Below, piece by piece: positions 1-10,415 of a stretch of DNA of 43,627 nt. Each line of letters opens with the position of its first letter. Position 1 is the first letter of the stretch. The notes under the pieces were generated by a model, which made no database searches, was not told the origin of the DNA, and saw only the letters and a program-made list of their open reading frames with translations. The stretch is taken from positions 1-43,627 of the forward strand of contig JAAVTG010000436.1 in NCBI GenBank assembly GCA_011947345.1, read 5' to 3'. Made by a program: the position numbers and the translations under genes. This stretch comes from Phytophthora quininea (Eukaryota; Oomycota; Peronosporomycetes; Peronosporales; Peronosporaceae).

Positions 1-1385
1 CCATGTCTTGCAAAGCGGCGCGGCGCGATCCGATGCCGGTGTTGGTCAGCGTGTCAAGGCCCGCGTCCAAAGCCGCGGCCGAACGTCACGCGGCTCCAAC
101 CAACCAACCCCACGCAGGCGGCGCAAATATCATGCAGGAAGCACGCATGTCGGGGCATTCCCCCAGCTCCCAGCACCCAGCGCCGCCAGCAGCAGCAGCT
201 CGGCGCACATCTCATCTGAACGCCGCCGTCGAAGAGAGGCAGGTGGGGGTGTTTTATCCTTGCGCAGCAGCTGGCGGGGGCCCCATGAGAAATTGCCCCA
301 GGTGTTGGCCAGCAGCGCCCAGGCTCGAAGCTGGCGGCAAACCAACCTCCGACCGGAGCTGACACATCCGGGGGCTTTGACACCTGCGTAACGGCTCTAG
401 ATGGGACTGTTCGGGCCGCCTTCCGACGCGTTTCCCCGGGCTTCCAACGCGAGGCCGATGCCGGTCTGGACACTGGCCGGCTCGGTAACGGCGTGAATAA
501 GCTGGCGCACGCGTTGATTGAGGCCGCTGGAAGGCCTTCCTTTCGACCACGGAAAGGCAGCAGCCGACATACGCCTTGCGAAAGCACCACCACCTCGCAG
601 ACCTTCCTCGGATTTCCTTCCTTCCCTGGGTCGGAAAGCGATCGCAATTGCGGCGAGGGAGCCACTTGGCTCGCTCAGCTGAGCCCGCTCCATAGACTTT
701 ACCTACCACAGCCACGTACCGCTTCCATTTGCGCGTGTGGGACGGCTAACGGACCAAGTAACCGGTGGGCTTGTACGGAAGCTGTTTGGCTCCGGCCTCG
801 CTTCTGCGCCCCGGACGCCATGACCGCCGCGAGTTACTCACCGCCGCATGGTGCTGCCTCCCGCTCGACTCGCGCGCCCAGCTGCGATCCGCGCTCGATC
901 ATCAAGCTGGGCAGCATTGGCAGTGCACGGCGACTCGGGGGCGTTGGCCAACGGAGACCCCGCCAGAGTAAGCCGATCGAAACGACTGCATACACCCTCA
1001 AGTGGGCCTTTACAGGTGGCTGCCTTCCGCGGCCGGGCGCAGCTGGCAGTGGATGGAAAGTGAGGGTGCGTGCCACATAGTGAAATCCACAGCGGAGAAA
1101 CACCGCCGTTATCTCGGCTTCTGCGCTCGTTCGCCGGGCCCCGTCTCCGACTCCGAGCGCCGGTCGGCGTGTGTTTCGGCGCTCACTTCGCAATTGGGAT
1201 TGGCACGAGCACCGCTGTTTGTCCTAGAAGGGCCCTCCTCGCGCACCTCCTGGCTGGACGCGACCAGAGACCGTAGAAGCGCCGCGCTCCCACTCCAAGA
1301 GCACCCAGACGCCGCCGCCGCCGCCGTAGAAATCAGGACGCAAGCGAGCAAGCGCGGCCGCAGCCTTCGACCGACAGTCCCCAAC
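1..1385. other. GC-rich stretch without a recognisable gene
   Basis: No open frame here resembles a known family. The longest minus-strand frame (54-665) is compositionally odd, rich in Arg, Pro, Ala and Ser, and looks like chance openness of GC-rich DNA. The last few hundred bases probably serve as leader and promoter of the KIX/LRR gene that starts at 1386. Confidence 0.5.
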
Positions 1386-3105
1386 ATGCAGTCTCCGCGC
1401 GAGATCTCGTCCGAGCGCCAGGGCGCGCTGACGCCGACCACCGCCCAGTTGGTGGCCAAGCCCGCGGTCGAGCTGGCCGGCGCCACCCCGCGCACGCTCG
1501 ACCCGGCCGCGGCGCGCACGCCCTGGGCCAACCTCAGCATCGTCACCGCCTCGGGCCCCAACCAAGCTGCTGCCGACGACGACGACCCGCCGTGGCCCAG
1601 CTGCGGGCCATGGCGTCGTCTACTACTTCAAGCGCCACCGCCAATGCCGGGCCGGTTTCCCAGGTCGCGCACGCTGCGTCGTCGATGCGGTCGGGCTCCG
1701 GCTCGAGCCAAGTGTCGCTGCCCGCAGGGCTGCTGCCGGAGCGCTACACGGCCGATCTGACCCACTGGCAATCGCCCGCAGACCTGCCGGAGCGACGCCT
1801 CATGGTGCAGCGCATCATCGCCATGACCCGCAGCAAGCGCGTGGATGCCGCTTCGTGCGCCGACGCACGGACCCCATCGCTGGCCAAGCGCATCGAGCTG
1901 TCGCTGTACTCGCGCGCGGCCTCCTTCAATGAGTACCGCGACCTCAACACGCTGCGCCGCCGACTGCAGTCGCTCGTGTCGCTGAGCTTCCACGAAGCCG
2001 CAGTGTCGAGACGCCGCGCGGCTGCCCAGGCGGCCAACGGACGCGTCACGGCAGCGCCGCAACTGGGCAAGCGCAAGTGCAGAGCCCTCACGCCGTTCGG
2101 CGTGTCGAGACTAACCATCAAGCGGCCGCGCGCCGAGTGCATCGGCTCGACGTCGCTGTGCACGCCACGCACCACCGCTCGGATCAACAAGGAGGCCGCC
2201 TTCTTCCTCATGGACGAAGCCGTGCTCGGCCAAGTGTTTTCATTCTACCGGGCGTCGAGACGGTGCGCTGTTTGCAGCTCAACCGTTTCGCACGCCGAGT
2301 GCTGCCCCGCTGTGTGTTCACTCTGGACGTGGAGCTGGGCCAACTGCAACTCGCCTACACACTGCACGCCGCGGCGGAGCCCACGCGACCGGCAGCCACA
2401 TTGCTGTGCCAGTTCCCCAACCTCACGCGACTCACCGTCTTCAACTCCAAGAAGCCGCTGTGTGACCAACAAGAGGCCGGGCCGGCACTGCACGCCTGGG
2501 GCTGCAGCGAGCTGGATATCTCGCACGACAACGCCGGCGAGGAAGTGGTGCAGCAGCTTGCCGAGGGCATTGAGTTGGGCGCTTGTCGCCGGCTCACCAG
2601 TCTGCGACTTGTGTCGGTGTTCACTAACACGTGCCGCGGCAACGCGTTGCACTTACTGTGTGCCGCTCTGGTCAAGGGCTCGTGCCCGGACCTGGAGGAC
2701 CTGCTGCTGGGCGGCAACGGCTTCTCGGACGTGGGCACGGTGGACGTGGCGTGGCTGCTGAAGGTCGGGTCGCTGCCAAAGTTGGCGCGCCTGGACATCC
2801 GCCGCAACTACATTGGCGAGTCGGGCCTGAAGCGCATCATGGCCGCGCTGCGAGCTGGCCGTTGCCGACAGCTCAAGTATCTGTGCATGGGCGGCAACAT
2901 CATCACGGACAACTGCGTGGCTCCGGTCGTGGAGCTGTTGTCCAGTGCGATGTGTCCGCAGATGCGCTTCCTGGGGCTGGAAGACAACTTCCTCAGTGCA
3001 CAAGGCGTGCAGTGCATCATCCAAGCTGCTGTGGCCGGCGGCATGATGCCCAAACTGCACCACGTCTCCTGTGACGGAGCTCAGGAGGCGGTCCGAGCGG
3101 CATGA
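1386..3105 (+). CDS. KIX-domain protein with C-terminal leucine-rich repeats (two frame breaks)
   Basis: The gene starts at ATG 1386 (MQSPREISSERQG). A Ser/Ala-rich leader is followed by a KIX-like helical domain at about 1740-2020 (PERRLMVQRIIAMTR, then SLAKRIELSLYSRAASFNEY). KIX domains bind transactivator peptides in Mediator subunit 15 and CBP-type coactivators. A basic stretch with KRKCR and IKRPR could be a nuclear signal. From about 2400 come ribonuclease-inhibitor-type LRRs (LEDLLLGGNGFSD, LARLDIRRNYIGE, LKYLCMGGNIITD, MRFLGLEDNFLS). Frame changes near 1590 and 2250 each fit one lost base (CCC to CC, TTT to TT). Correcting both gives 573 codons without introns. A nuclear, protein-binding role is inferred. 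The KIX call is by pattern and less sure than the LRR call. Confidence 0.75.
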
Positions 3106-3257
3106 AGCTGGCTGGCAGAAACTGACGTGAATTAGAGGGTAAAGAAGTTTTAGAACGTGTTAAATAGCGACAATTAAATGGATCTTCACACAGCAGCCAA
3201 GTGAGCCGTATCTGAGAACCTTTCAGTCTCCAAAGCCGACACATTTGCTGAGCTGCC

Positions 3258-3839
3258 ATGTCGTACTTCATCCCGCCCGTCAATTACGGCATGATCGAGG
3301 AGGACCTGTACCGCTCGGGGCAGCCCAACGAGCTCAACTTCCCCTTCCTGGAGCGACTGAACTTGCGCACCATCATCTACCTGGCGCTTGAGGAGCCCAA
3401 CCCGCAGTTCCAGAGCTTCGTGGAGGAGCAGGAGATCCAGCTCATCTTTCTGGGCGGCAACACGCGCATGGAGAGCCGCCGCAAGGCCTGGGAGCCGCTG
3501 AGCGAGGAGACGGTGCTGGCGGCGCTCGACATCATCCTGGACCGCTCCAACTACCCGCTCTACATCACGTGCCACCTCGGACGCGACCGCACAGGTCGAG
3601 TCGACTTGGCAACAGATACTGTCGCTATGGATCCTAATGATATGACGATGTTTGCAGGCGCGGTGGTGGGGTGTCTGCGCAAGACCCAGCAGTGGCATCT
3701 GTCGTCCATCTTCGAGGAGTACAGGAGGTTCGCCGGCAGCAAGGTGCGGCTGCAGAACGAGCAGTTCATCGAGCTGTTCGACACGGACCTGGTGACGATC
3801 CCCGTGAACCCGCCGACGTGGCTCAGGAAACACTTGTGA
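3258..3839 (+). CDS. Atypical dual-specificity phosphatase, SIW14/PFA-DSP family
   Basis: This small cysteine phosphatase matches the plant and fungal atypical DSP family (SIW14/Oca type), which acts on inositol pyrophosphates or phosphotyrosine. It opens with MSYFIPPVNYGMIEEDLYRSGQP, the usual N-terminus of the family. The P-loop CHLGRDRTG fits C-x5-R-T-G, with Cys as nucleophile and Arg as phosphate binder. A 63-base GT-AG intron at 3595-3657 interrupts the P-loop codon for Gly; splicing gives RTG-AVVGCLRK and 172 residues. The tail (HLSSIFEEYRRFAG) is typical. The intron is a multiple of three and has no stop, so an unspliced message would still read through, but it would put 21 residues into the active site. 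The start lies 153 bases after the KIX/LRR gene on the same strand. The cytosolic location is inferred from the absence of a signal peptide. Confidence 0.93.
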   Translation: MSYFIPPVNYGMIEEDLYRSGQPNELNFPFLERLNLRTIIYLALEEPNPQFQSFVEEQEIQLIFLGGNTRMESRRKAWEPLSEETVLAALDIILDRSNYPLYITCHLGRDRTGRVDLATDTVAMDPNDMTMFAGAVVGCLRKTQQWHLSSIFEEYRRFAGSKVRLQNEQFIELFDTDLVTIPVNPPTWLRKHL

Positions 3840-4161
3840 GAAGAAAACAACGTATGATATGCATACCATATAGAAACTGGCTGCAGAAGGGAACAAAGCA
3901 TTCAACAAGAAGTCGAGTGGCGGCCTTGTAAGCCTGCTTGTGTGAGCAGGTGCTGGCAACTGTCGCGATCGGTAGCAAAAAGAGACCTGGTCACTCACTC
4001 ACTGGTCACCAACAACCCCACCCAACTGCAGCGTAAAACTCCATGCAATGGAAGGTGAATTGAGCAAACTTGACAAAACGGTGTCGACGAGGAAGGCGAG
4101 CTACTGTAGCTTGCTGTGTCTCCTTGATCCTGCCGTCCTCCCTCATACACCTGACTCCAGT
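3840..4161. other. Convergent intergenic gap
   Basis: The phosphatase (plus) and SUMO (minus) genes end towards each other here. The gap should carry both 3' untranslated regions and polyadenylation sites. I see no further gene. Confidence 0.6.
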
Positions 4162-4545
4162 CTACGACCGGAAACCGCCGACCTGCTCCAGCGCACAATC
4201 GATCTGGTCCTGGTCCTCCAGTTCCAGCTGCAGTCATCACGTTAACAAAAATATTAGAAACACTACGTAGTAAGTAAATAAGGGCAAAAGATATCGGTAC
4301 GGTACCATCTTGGGCGTCTGGTCGCCGCTAATGCGCGTGCCGTCCAAGAGGAACCGCAGGGCGCTGGCGGGAACACCCTTGCGTTGTGCGTAGGCACTGA
4401 AAATCTTCTCCATCTTGGTGTTGGGCTTGACCTTGAAGAAAGTCTCTTCTCCAGACTGGTCCTTGACTCGGATGGTGATGGCTTCGGCCTTCTTCTTCTC
4501 CTCGCCGTTGGTGGCGTCGGCAGCGTTGTTGTTCTCGTCCGACAT
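4162..4545 (-). CDS. SUMO: SUMO, small ubiquitin-like modifier
   Basis: The start is at 4545 (MSDENNNAADATNGEEKKKAE), with a short acidic tail before the ubiquitin fold. The fold shows ITIRVKDQSGEETFFKVK, then MEKIFSAYAQRKGV, then RFLLDGTRISGDQTPKM. A 78-base intron (4228-4305, GTACCG...GCAG) follows the Met codon. Exon 2 supplies LELEDQDQIDCALEQVGG and a three-residue tail, FRS, before the stop at 4162. The di-glycine is the conjugation terminus, and the tail would be removed by a ULP/SENP protease. The spliced protein is 101 residues, normal for the family. Read-through of the intron would replace the di-glycine end, so splicing is required. SUMO modifies mostly nuclear proteins. The gene shares its upstream region with LSM4, transcribed the other way. 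Confidence 0.97.
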
Positions 4546-4958
4546 GGCTGTTTACAGCGAATAGATGGTACCACACGTCAATACTTCATTCGATTAGGAG
4601 TTTGACTGGTCAAGTGCAAACTTTCTTGTTCTCGTCGTATCTCCATCAATACTAGGCGTTTTGATACGGGAAACACGACGATAAGGAAGAGCGCAAGACC
4701 AGCTCAAGACTACAGCGCTGCCACGGTCCAGATACGTTTACAAGCGTCTACAAACCACTCAGCAAGACTCACCTTCTCGTTCACTGTTCAGATTCAGAAG
4801 TGAGCGCATTTCTTTCTTTGGAAGCCACCAATAATAAGAAACAACACCTTAAAATAGGTCGCATTTAGCAAATCACCTAGTTTAAGGTTTTTGTGGCACA
4901 CTAAATTCACACTTGGAGGAAACTCGCGTCGAACGGAGCGAGTGCTGCTCCTGGCGTC
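4546..4958. promoter_or_regulatory. Shared divergent promoter region, SUMO and LSM4
   Basis: These 413 bases separate two divergent ATGs and hold no open frame of interest, so they must contain both promoters. They become AT-rich in the middle (about 4820-4900). I could not assign a specific initiator element. Confidence 0.55.
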
Positions 4959-5907
4959 ATGGTGCGTACAGCGATCTACAGCAGCTATCCGCCTATAGAG
5001 GAGACAGATACAGGCGAGAGGAAGCTGCTGGGCTCTCTCACGCGCTGCAAACCCCTGTAGAGAGTCTTATTCTAACGTATCTTGGCGACCTGTTTCCTGG
5101 TGATTTAGCTGCCACTTTCTCTGCTTAAGACGGCGCAGGGCCACCCCATGGTACGAACAAGACTGCTGCATACTTATTAGGCTTCTTACGCGGTAGGAAG
5201 AAGCGGAGGATGCCTGACAGTGTGGCTGTGGACGCTGTAGCTGGTGGAGCTCAAGAATGGCGACACGTACAACGGCCACTTGGTCAACTGCGACACCTGG
5301 ATGAACGTGAATCTGCGCGAAGTGATCTGCACGTCCAAGGTAAGTTTGCATTGTACTACAATGCTAGCTGAATAGGATCCTTACAGATTTCTTGTTGATG
5401 CATTCGCAATACAGGACGGTGACCGCTTCTGGAAGATGCCCGAGTGTTATATCCGCGGCAACACGATCAAGTACATCCGCGTGCCCAACGAGGTGAGGCA
5501 CTGAGGATTTCTAAGGATTCAGAACTCCTACGTTTCGGTATCTAACGCGACGGTGTTGAAACTTGTGCAGATTTTGGACATGGTGCACGAAGAAGACTTT
5601 AGCAAGCGCGGTGAGTTCTTATGAGTTATCGGAGCGTTATGCTGCCGGTTCCCGTTTTGCGTCGCGTATTATCGTTTCGACACGCGCTCATGTCTTGTGG
5701 TTGTTCTTATGCGATGCAACACTAGAGCGCCAAGCCAACCGTGGACGTGGCCGCGGAGGACGTGGCGGCTTCGGTGGCCGTGGAGGTCGAGGTGGTCGAG
5801 GTGGCCGTGGCGGGCGCGGTGAAGGCGGCCGTGGTCGTGGAGATGGCGGCAGAGGCCGCGGACGAGGAGGAGGTCGCGGTCGTGGACGCGGTCGCGGCGA
5901 GAACTAG
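4959..5907 (+). CDS. LSM4: U6 snRNA-associated Sm-like protein LSm4
   Basis: LSm4 is a subunit of the LSm2-8 ring that binds the U6 snRNA 3' end and of the LSm1-7 mRNA-decay ring. Six exons splice to 444 bases (147 residues): 4959-4961, 5109-5150, 5241-5339, 5415-5492, 5571-5610 and 5726-5907. Exon 1 is only the ATG codon, followed directly by GTGCGT. Exon 2 reads [14 protein letters not shown], matching the invariant LSm4 N-terminus. The Sm1 motif is [20 protein letters not shown] with [12 protein letters not shown]; the Sm2 motif is [14 protein letters not shown] followed by ILDMVHEED. The C-terminus is an RGG tail ([14 protein letters not shown]...) ending GRGRGEN, which is typical of eukaryotic LSm4 and a methylation target. 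All junctions keep frame without adjustment. Confidence 0.96.
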
Positions 5908-6086
5908 TGAGCTAGATACCACGCGCAGCGCTGTGAAAATACCGACGGCGGGTGAAGGTAAATCGGACGAACGATGCCGTGCCGATGAGTGTCTCTCTTG
6001 TGATGTTTGTGTGTATTCGTTCGTGAAAGCAAATATGCAGCGTGCTTGAAGGCGTCTCGAAGCTCTGCCTGTTTGACCTGATCTAA

Positions 6087-6637
6087 TTACTTCGCCTCGC
6101 CGCCGTTGCTAGGGCCCTGAGGGTTGTTCTTGATGAGGTAGGCAGCGAGCCACTCGATCGGGTTGGGCGGCCGCCTTGACGAGCGCCGACATGCCCTGCA
6201 GCAGGATCGGCACCACGGTCTGGTCCAGGTACGCGCGGATGGGCAGCGCCTGCACCTCCACCTTGTCCTGGACGCTCTCAGCGGCCGGCTCGGCAGCCTT
6301 CACCTCGTCCTCGTCGCCCTTGGCCGCTGGGGTCTCGGCCGGCTCGTCCTTGCTGTCGGCGTCGGGCTTGGCCTCGTCCTCCTTCACGTCCGCCTCTTTG
6401 CTCTCGGCCGGAGCGGACTCCTCTGCAGCGGGCGCATCGGCCTCGACCTCCGCCGCCTTCTCTTCCGCTGCAGCAGGCTCCGGATCCGCAGGAGCCTCCG
6501 CCGACTCGCGGGCGGCGCCTCCACGGGCTCCGCGATCACTTCTACAGAGCAGTTAATACTTTTGTCAGAAGACGAGGCTCTTTAAACAGCGAATGCGGGA
6601 CGAGTGACTCACCAGCGGGAGCAGCGTCGTCTTCCAT
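6087..6637 (-). CDS. DPY30: DPY-30 domain protein (COMPASS/adenylate-kinase-dock type), two frame breaks
   Basis: Exon 1 (6637-6613) reads MEDDAAPA and an intron (6542-6612) follows. Exon 2 carries a long Glu/Ala/Pro-rich acidic region and then the DPY-30 dimerisation helices [20 protein letters not shown] and [18 protein letters not shown], with stop at 6087. DPY-30 is a core subunit of Set1/MLL H3K4 methyltransferase complexes and also occurs in flagellar adenylate kinases; the domain alone does not say which. One frame change near 6510 fits a lost G (GCGGAG read as GCGAG). A second near 6170 splits the domain between ALVKA and RPPNP. The second half of the domain is perfectly conserved past the break, which argues for sequence error over decay. 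The corrected length is about 160 residues. Confidence 0.87.
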
Positions 6638-6809
6638 GGTGGTTGAGAGCTTGGTACGTCCAACTGAAGATCACAAATGCAGCTCGCAAGCGTCGGACGT
6701 CGTCCGAATGGGCGGTTGGCTCGACTTATGCAGCAAAAGCTCGAAACCTTTTTGGGGAGTTTCATGGATTCTGATCATGCTTTTTTAGACCGTGTTAAAA
6801 ATAGAAATT

Positions 6810-7689
6810 ATGCCCGAGTTGGAGGCTCTCGTTGGTGAAATCCCTCTCGGCAATACCAGCAAGTTCGGCTCTGCGGCGCTGTTGGAGCGGATCTGGCGGA
6901 GCATTCACAGCCTCCAGCGAGATGGCAAGACGCCGTGGAGCGCCCGCAGCCTCTTCCACTGCGAGTTCTTGTGCCGTGCCATGTCTTTGAAATGTGTCTG
7001 ACCGAATCTGTGCGGCAACGCAATTTGCCCATGGTCGACTGGCTGTTCTACAACTTCAGTGGCCGCAATGGAGACGTGCCCGAAGCACCCGTGCTGATTG
7101 CTGCAGAGCTGGGGCGTTGGAAGTGCTCAAGTTCTTCCACGTCAACGACATTTGTCCACAAGAAGAGATGGACGGTGTGGCTGCAACCAACCACACGGAT
7201 ATCATCAAATGGCTTCACGATGGACGCTCAGAAGGCTGCACGACACGAGCAATGGACGAAGCAGCGACCAATGGCCATTTTGAAATGGTTCAGTGGCTGC
7301 ACTCGCATCGAACCGAAGGCTGCTCGACCGAAGCAATGGATGGAGCTGCCACGAATGGGCATTTCCAATTGCTGAAGTGGCTGCACAAGAACACTACTGC
7401 TGGTTGCACGACCAAGGCGATGGACGGAGTAGCGAGGAATGGTCATCTTTAGATTGTCACGTGGCTTCACTGTAATCGCAACGAGGGGTACACCTACCGA
7501 GCGATGGATGGTGCTGCCGGAAGTGGATCGCGTAAAACTGTCAGGTCGGAAGGGTGCAGCGAGAAGGCCATGGAGAGTGCGGTGGTAGCGGGGCACTTGC
7601 ACATGATAGAGTAGCTGCACAAGCGTCGTTTAGATAACCCAAGTCGAGTTCCTCTTTGGGAGCGAAACGAACAGCCAACCGAACTGTAG
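6810..7689 (+). pseudogene. Ankyrin-repeat protein pseudogene
   Basis: The region encodes the loose ankyrin-type repeats common in Phytophthora, with a period of about 33 residues: AMDEAATNGHFEMVQWLHSH, then STEAMDGAATNGHFQLLKWL, then AMDGVARNGHL. The N-terminal part (MPELEALVGEIPLGNTSKFG, then LLERIWRSIHSLQ) is in another frame, and a middle part (EMCLTESVRQRNLPMVDWLF) in a third. Stops interrupt the last repeats at 7450 and 7612, and one repeat is internally deleted near 7530. Two shifts, two stops and a deletion make this a real relic, unlike the single-base breaks in neighbouring housekeeping genes. Such proteins probably mediate protein contacts; no specific role is known. Confidence 0.8.
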
Positions 7690-7868
7690 ACAGCTGCTAC
7701 GATTCTAAAGAGCTCGCCAAGTGGACTGACAAGGTGATCTGCGAGCAAGTTGAGTGAAGGCCCCAACGAGAACATCCATAGAATTCTGTCGACAATTTCA
7801 TAATGCTGTCGAACAGTACTCGGCCATGCATTTTATCGAAATTGCATATCTAGAGTGAACCCATATGG

Positions 7869-10375
7869 ATGAACCCACACGAACAGCAGTGCCTCCACCT
7901 GCTCATTCTCTCTCTGCTGGACACCAGTCTCCAACCCGTCGTCTCCAGAGCATCCCTCCCATGTCATCGTCAGGGTCTTGCACTCGGAACGAAACGGCGC
8001 TAACCTCGGACTGCAATTCTCTCTGTTGGGAAGGCCGCCCATGCGTCGCCTATGCTGCTGGAGATGAAGCTGAATGCTCGACCGAGTTCTCGACTTTTGG
8101 CAACTGCACGTCAGACACTTTGTGCACATACGAGTGCTTTGCAACGGGGCCAGACGACTTTGCAGCCAACGGAGCCATGGATTTCTCCACCTTCACTTTC
8201 CTGATTCCATTCGGAGAGAATGTCGAGCGAAGTGAGCAAGAACAAAAGTGGTCGAGCCAAGAGGAGAAAGCTGCAGACGCTCAACTTGCTGCGCACAATT
8301 CGACGGACCAATACCCGTCCAAAACGAACGATGCGCTGCAACAGATTGAACCGTTGGAATTCATGACCACAACAACTTCTGTTGTGTTGGCTGGAGGGTC
8401 CAGTGTGTTTGGAGTTCGGGGAAAGTGGCTCGTGTGCAGCTACCAGAAAACCTGTTTACCAAAGATACACAACTTCAATCTGTGTGGGTAAATCCCATGT
8501 TGATTTGAGGAGGACTTTTACTAATTGAAGTGAAAATGATGTTGTAGGACGTTGGCGAATTTGGGGTTGGAGCAGATTCTCAACTCATCACTACCTTCTG
8601 GACTAATCAACCTCACGATTTCGAACTGCCTCATGACAAGTTATCCAGATGATATACTGGAGATGGACAAGCTGGAGAATTTGTAAGTGTTTTGCAAGAT
8701 AGTGTTCTTAACACACTTTCTAACTAACTCTGAAACACGTAGAGATCTGTCCAAGAATTACTTTTCGTTTTTCCCAGTAGGATGGAAACTATCGCAGTTG
8801 CAATTATTAAACCTGACTGATAACAATCTGGCAGGTCTAGATTCTTCGTTGACAAACCTCGTCACCCTGTACGGTTCCTCGATATTTTTCGTTCACTACC
8901 AACTTATCTAACTTGTGACTTGTTTTTAGTGACATAGCGAATAACAATTTCTCGTATCTTCCGCTGGCAATCTTCGATATGACAAATTTACGGCGGCTAG
9001 ATCTGCGTGGAAACCATTTCAAAGGCCAGCAATTCACAGCAGCCCAAGTCGACTTTCTTCGAGGACTTGACGACTTGTATGTCGATTCGCTTGGAGAGAC
9101 AAATTGCACCACCACGTCATCACTTCGAACAAGTGGCGACACCAACGCAATTAAGGTGTGCGTCTCGACTGCTGGGTCAGGAAGCTCAGGAAGTGATTCG
9201 TCAGACAAAGCTCTCATCGATGGAATCACGGCAGCAGCCATTGTGCTCGCGATCATACTCGTCATCATTTTGGTGTTTCGATGCCTTCGACGACGTGCGT
9301 TACGTACGAAGCCAGGACAAGATCTCTCGAGCTTACATTACGGGGCTCGACTCCGATGGGAGAATATCCGTATGCTCGTCCGCTAAGCGCAAGCCGGAGG
9401 ATATTGGAATCGGACGTTGAATCGCCGCCACCGGATCAACATTTTCCATACGACCCTCGACTTGCGGCGCTACGTATTAATTCCGATGACCTCGAGTATA
9501 TCCGCAGACTGAGTAATAGGTACCGCCCTCGCAGGCCACAACATTCACACCGGGTGACATTTTTGACGAGATATCGCGGCTCTCGCCTGTTGGTTTGCAA
9601 GCGATTGCAGCAAGAAGTCTTGGACGAAACTTCGGAAGTGGACAACTTCTCTGAAGATGTCAAACTTGCTGCCACACTCGATCACCCTCGAGTCGTGGCG
9701 CTAGTGGGTATTTCATGGACTCATCTGAACGGCTTGGAAGCGCTGTACGAGTACATGGATGGAGGCGATTTGCGGTCGTATCTGGTTGACCTCGAGGATT
9801 CCAAAGAACTGCGGTCCTGGCGATCTCAAACCAACTGGAAATTTCAAGTGGCACTTGACGTGGCTGAAGCCCTGGCGTACGCACATTCATTTTCGCCGAG
9901 TCTTGTGCACCGGAATCTCACATCACACCGAGTTTTACTATCATCGCCGCCAGAAGTTCGAGCTCGACTCGACGACTTTGTGGAAATGCGGCAGTCTGGT
10001 GGTATGTCGACTATCGGTCTATCGCTCCGAGATGAATTATGGATACCTCCAGAAGTGATTGTTGGAGTTGCGGACTATAGTGCTGCAGGCGATGTCTACG
10101 CTTTAGGGATGATTATATCGGAGATCGACACGCACTCGTTGCCCTACGAAAACGTTCAAGCGGCGAAGGTTGGATCGCAGCGTGTAAGTGACATCGCGCT
10201 ACTGGATATGGTGGCGTCGGGCAAGTTACGACCGGCGTTTACTCTCGGCTGTCCAACTGGAGTCCGAGAACTTGCTGAACAGTGTTTGAGTTACGAGGCT
10301 GCTGATCGCCCAACTGCCTTGCAGGCTGTCATTGTGTTGCGCTCACTAATAGCGGATAATCGTCGGTCTGCGTAA
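7869..10375 (+). CDS. LRR receptor-like protein with degenerate (pseudo)kinase domain
   Basis: The exons are 7869-8487, 8548-8682, 8743-8868 and 8930-10375. The best start is ATG 7869, whose frame gives a hydrophobic leader (CLHLLILSLLDTSLQPVVS). One lost base before 7980 moves to the frame of a Cys-rich ectodomain (SCTRNETALTSDCNSLCWEG). LRRs follow (LENLDLSKNYFSFFP, LQLLNLTDNNLAGL, LRRLDLRGNHF), then a membrane helix near 9215-9285 (AAAIVLAIILVIILVF) and a TKL-like kinase fold. A second one-base loss near 9335 links SSL to TLRGSTP. The kinase lacks a glycine-rich loop. It keeps the presumed VAIK Lys (LLVCKRL), has HRN where active kinases have HRD, and DFV in place of DFG. Catalysis is therefore unlikely, and a scaffold or decoy role is inferred. 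Corrected length is 775 residues. Confidence 0.85.
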
Positions 10376-10415
10376 GGCGAAAGGTGTGAAGTATTGTTCA
10401 AATGGAGTTTCGTAT

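Noticed and set aside
54..665. Minus-strand frame of 203 codons near the window start
   Set aside because: Overlaps several other open frames in GC-rich DNA, composition is Arg/Pro/Ser-heavy, and no family resemblance.
3186..3998. Minus-strand frame of 270 codons over the phosphatase
   Set aside because: Antisense shadow of a clearly conserved phosphatase; no domain.
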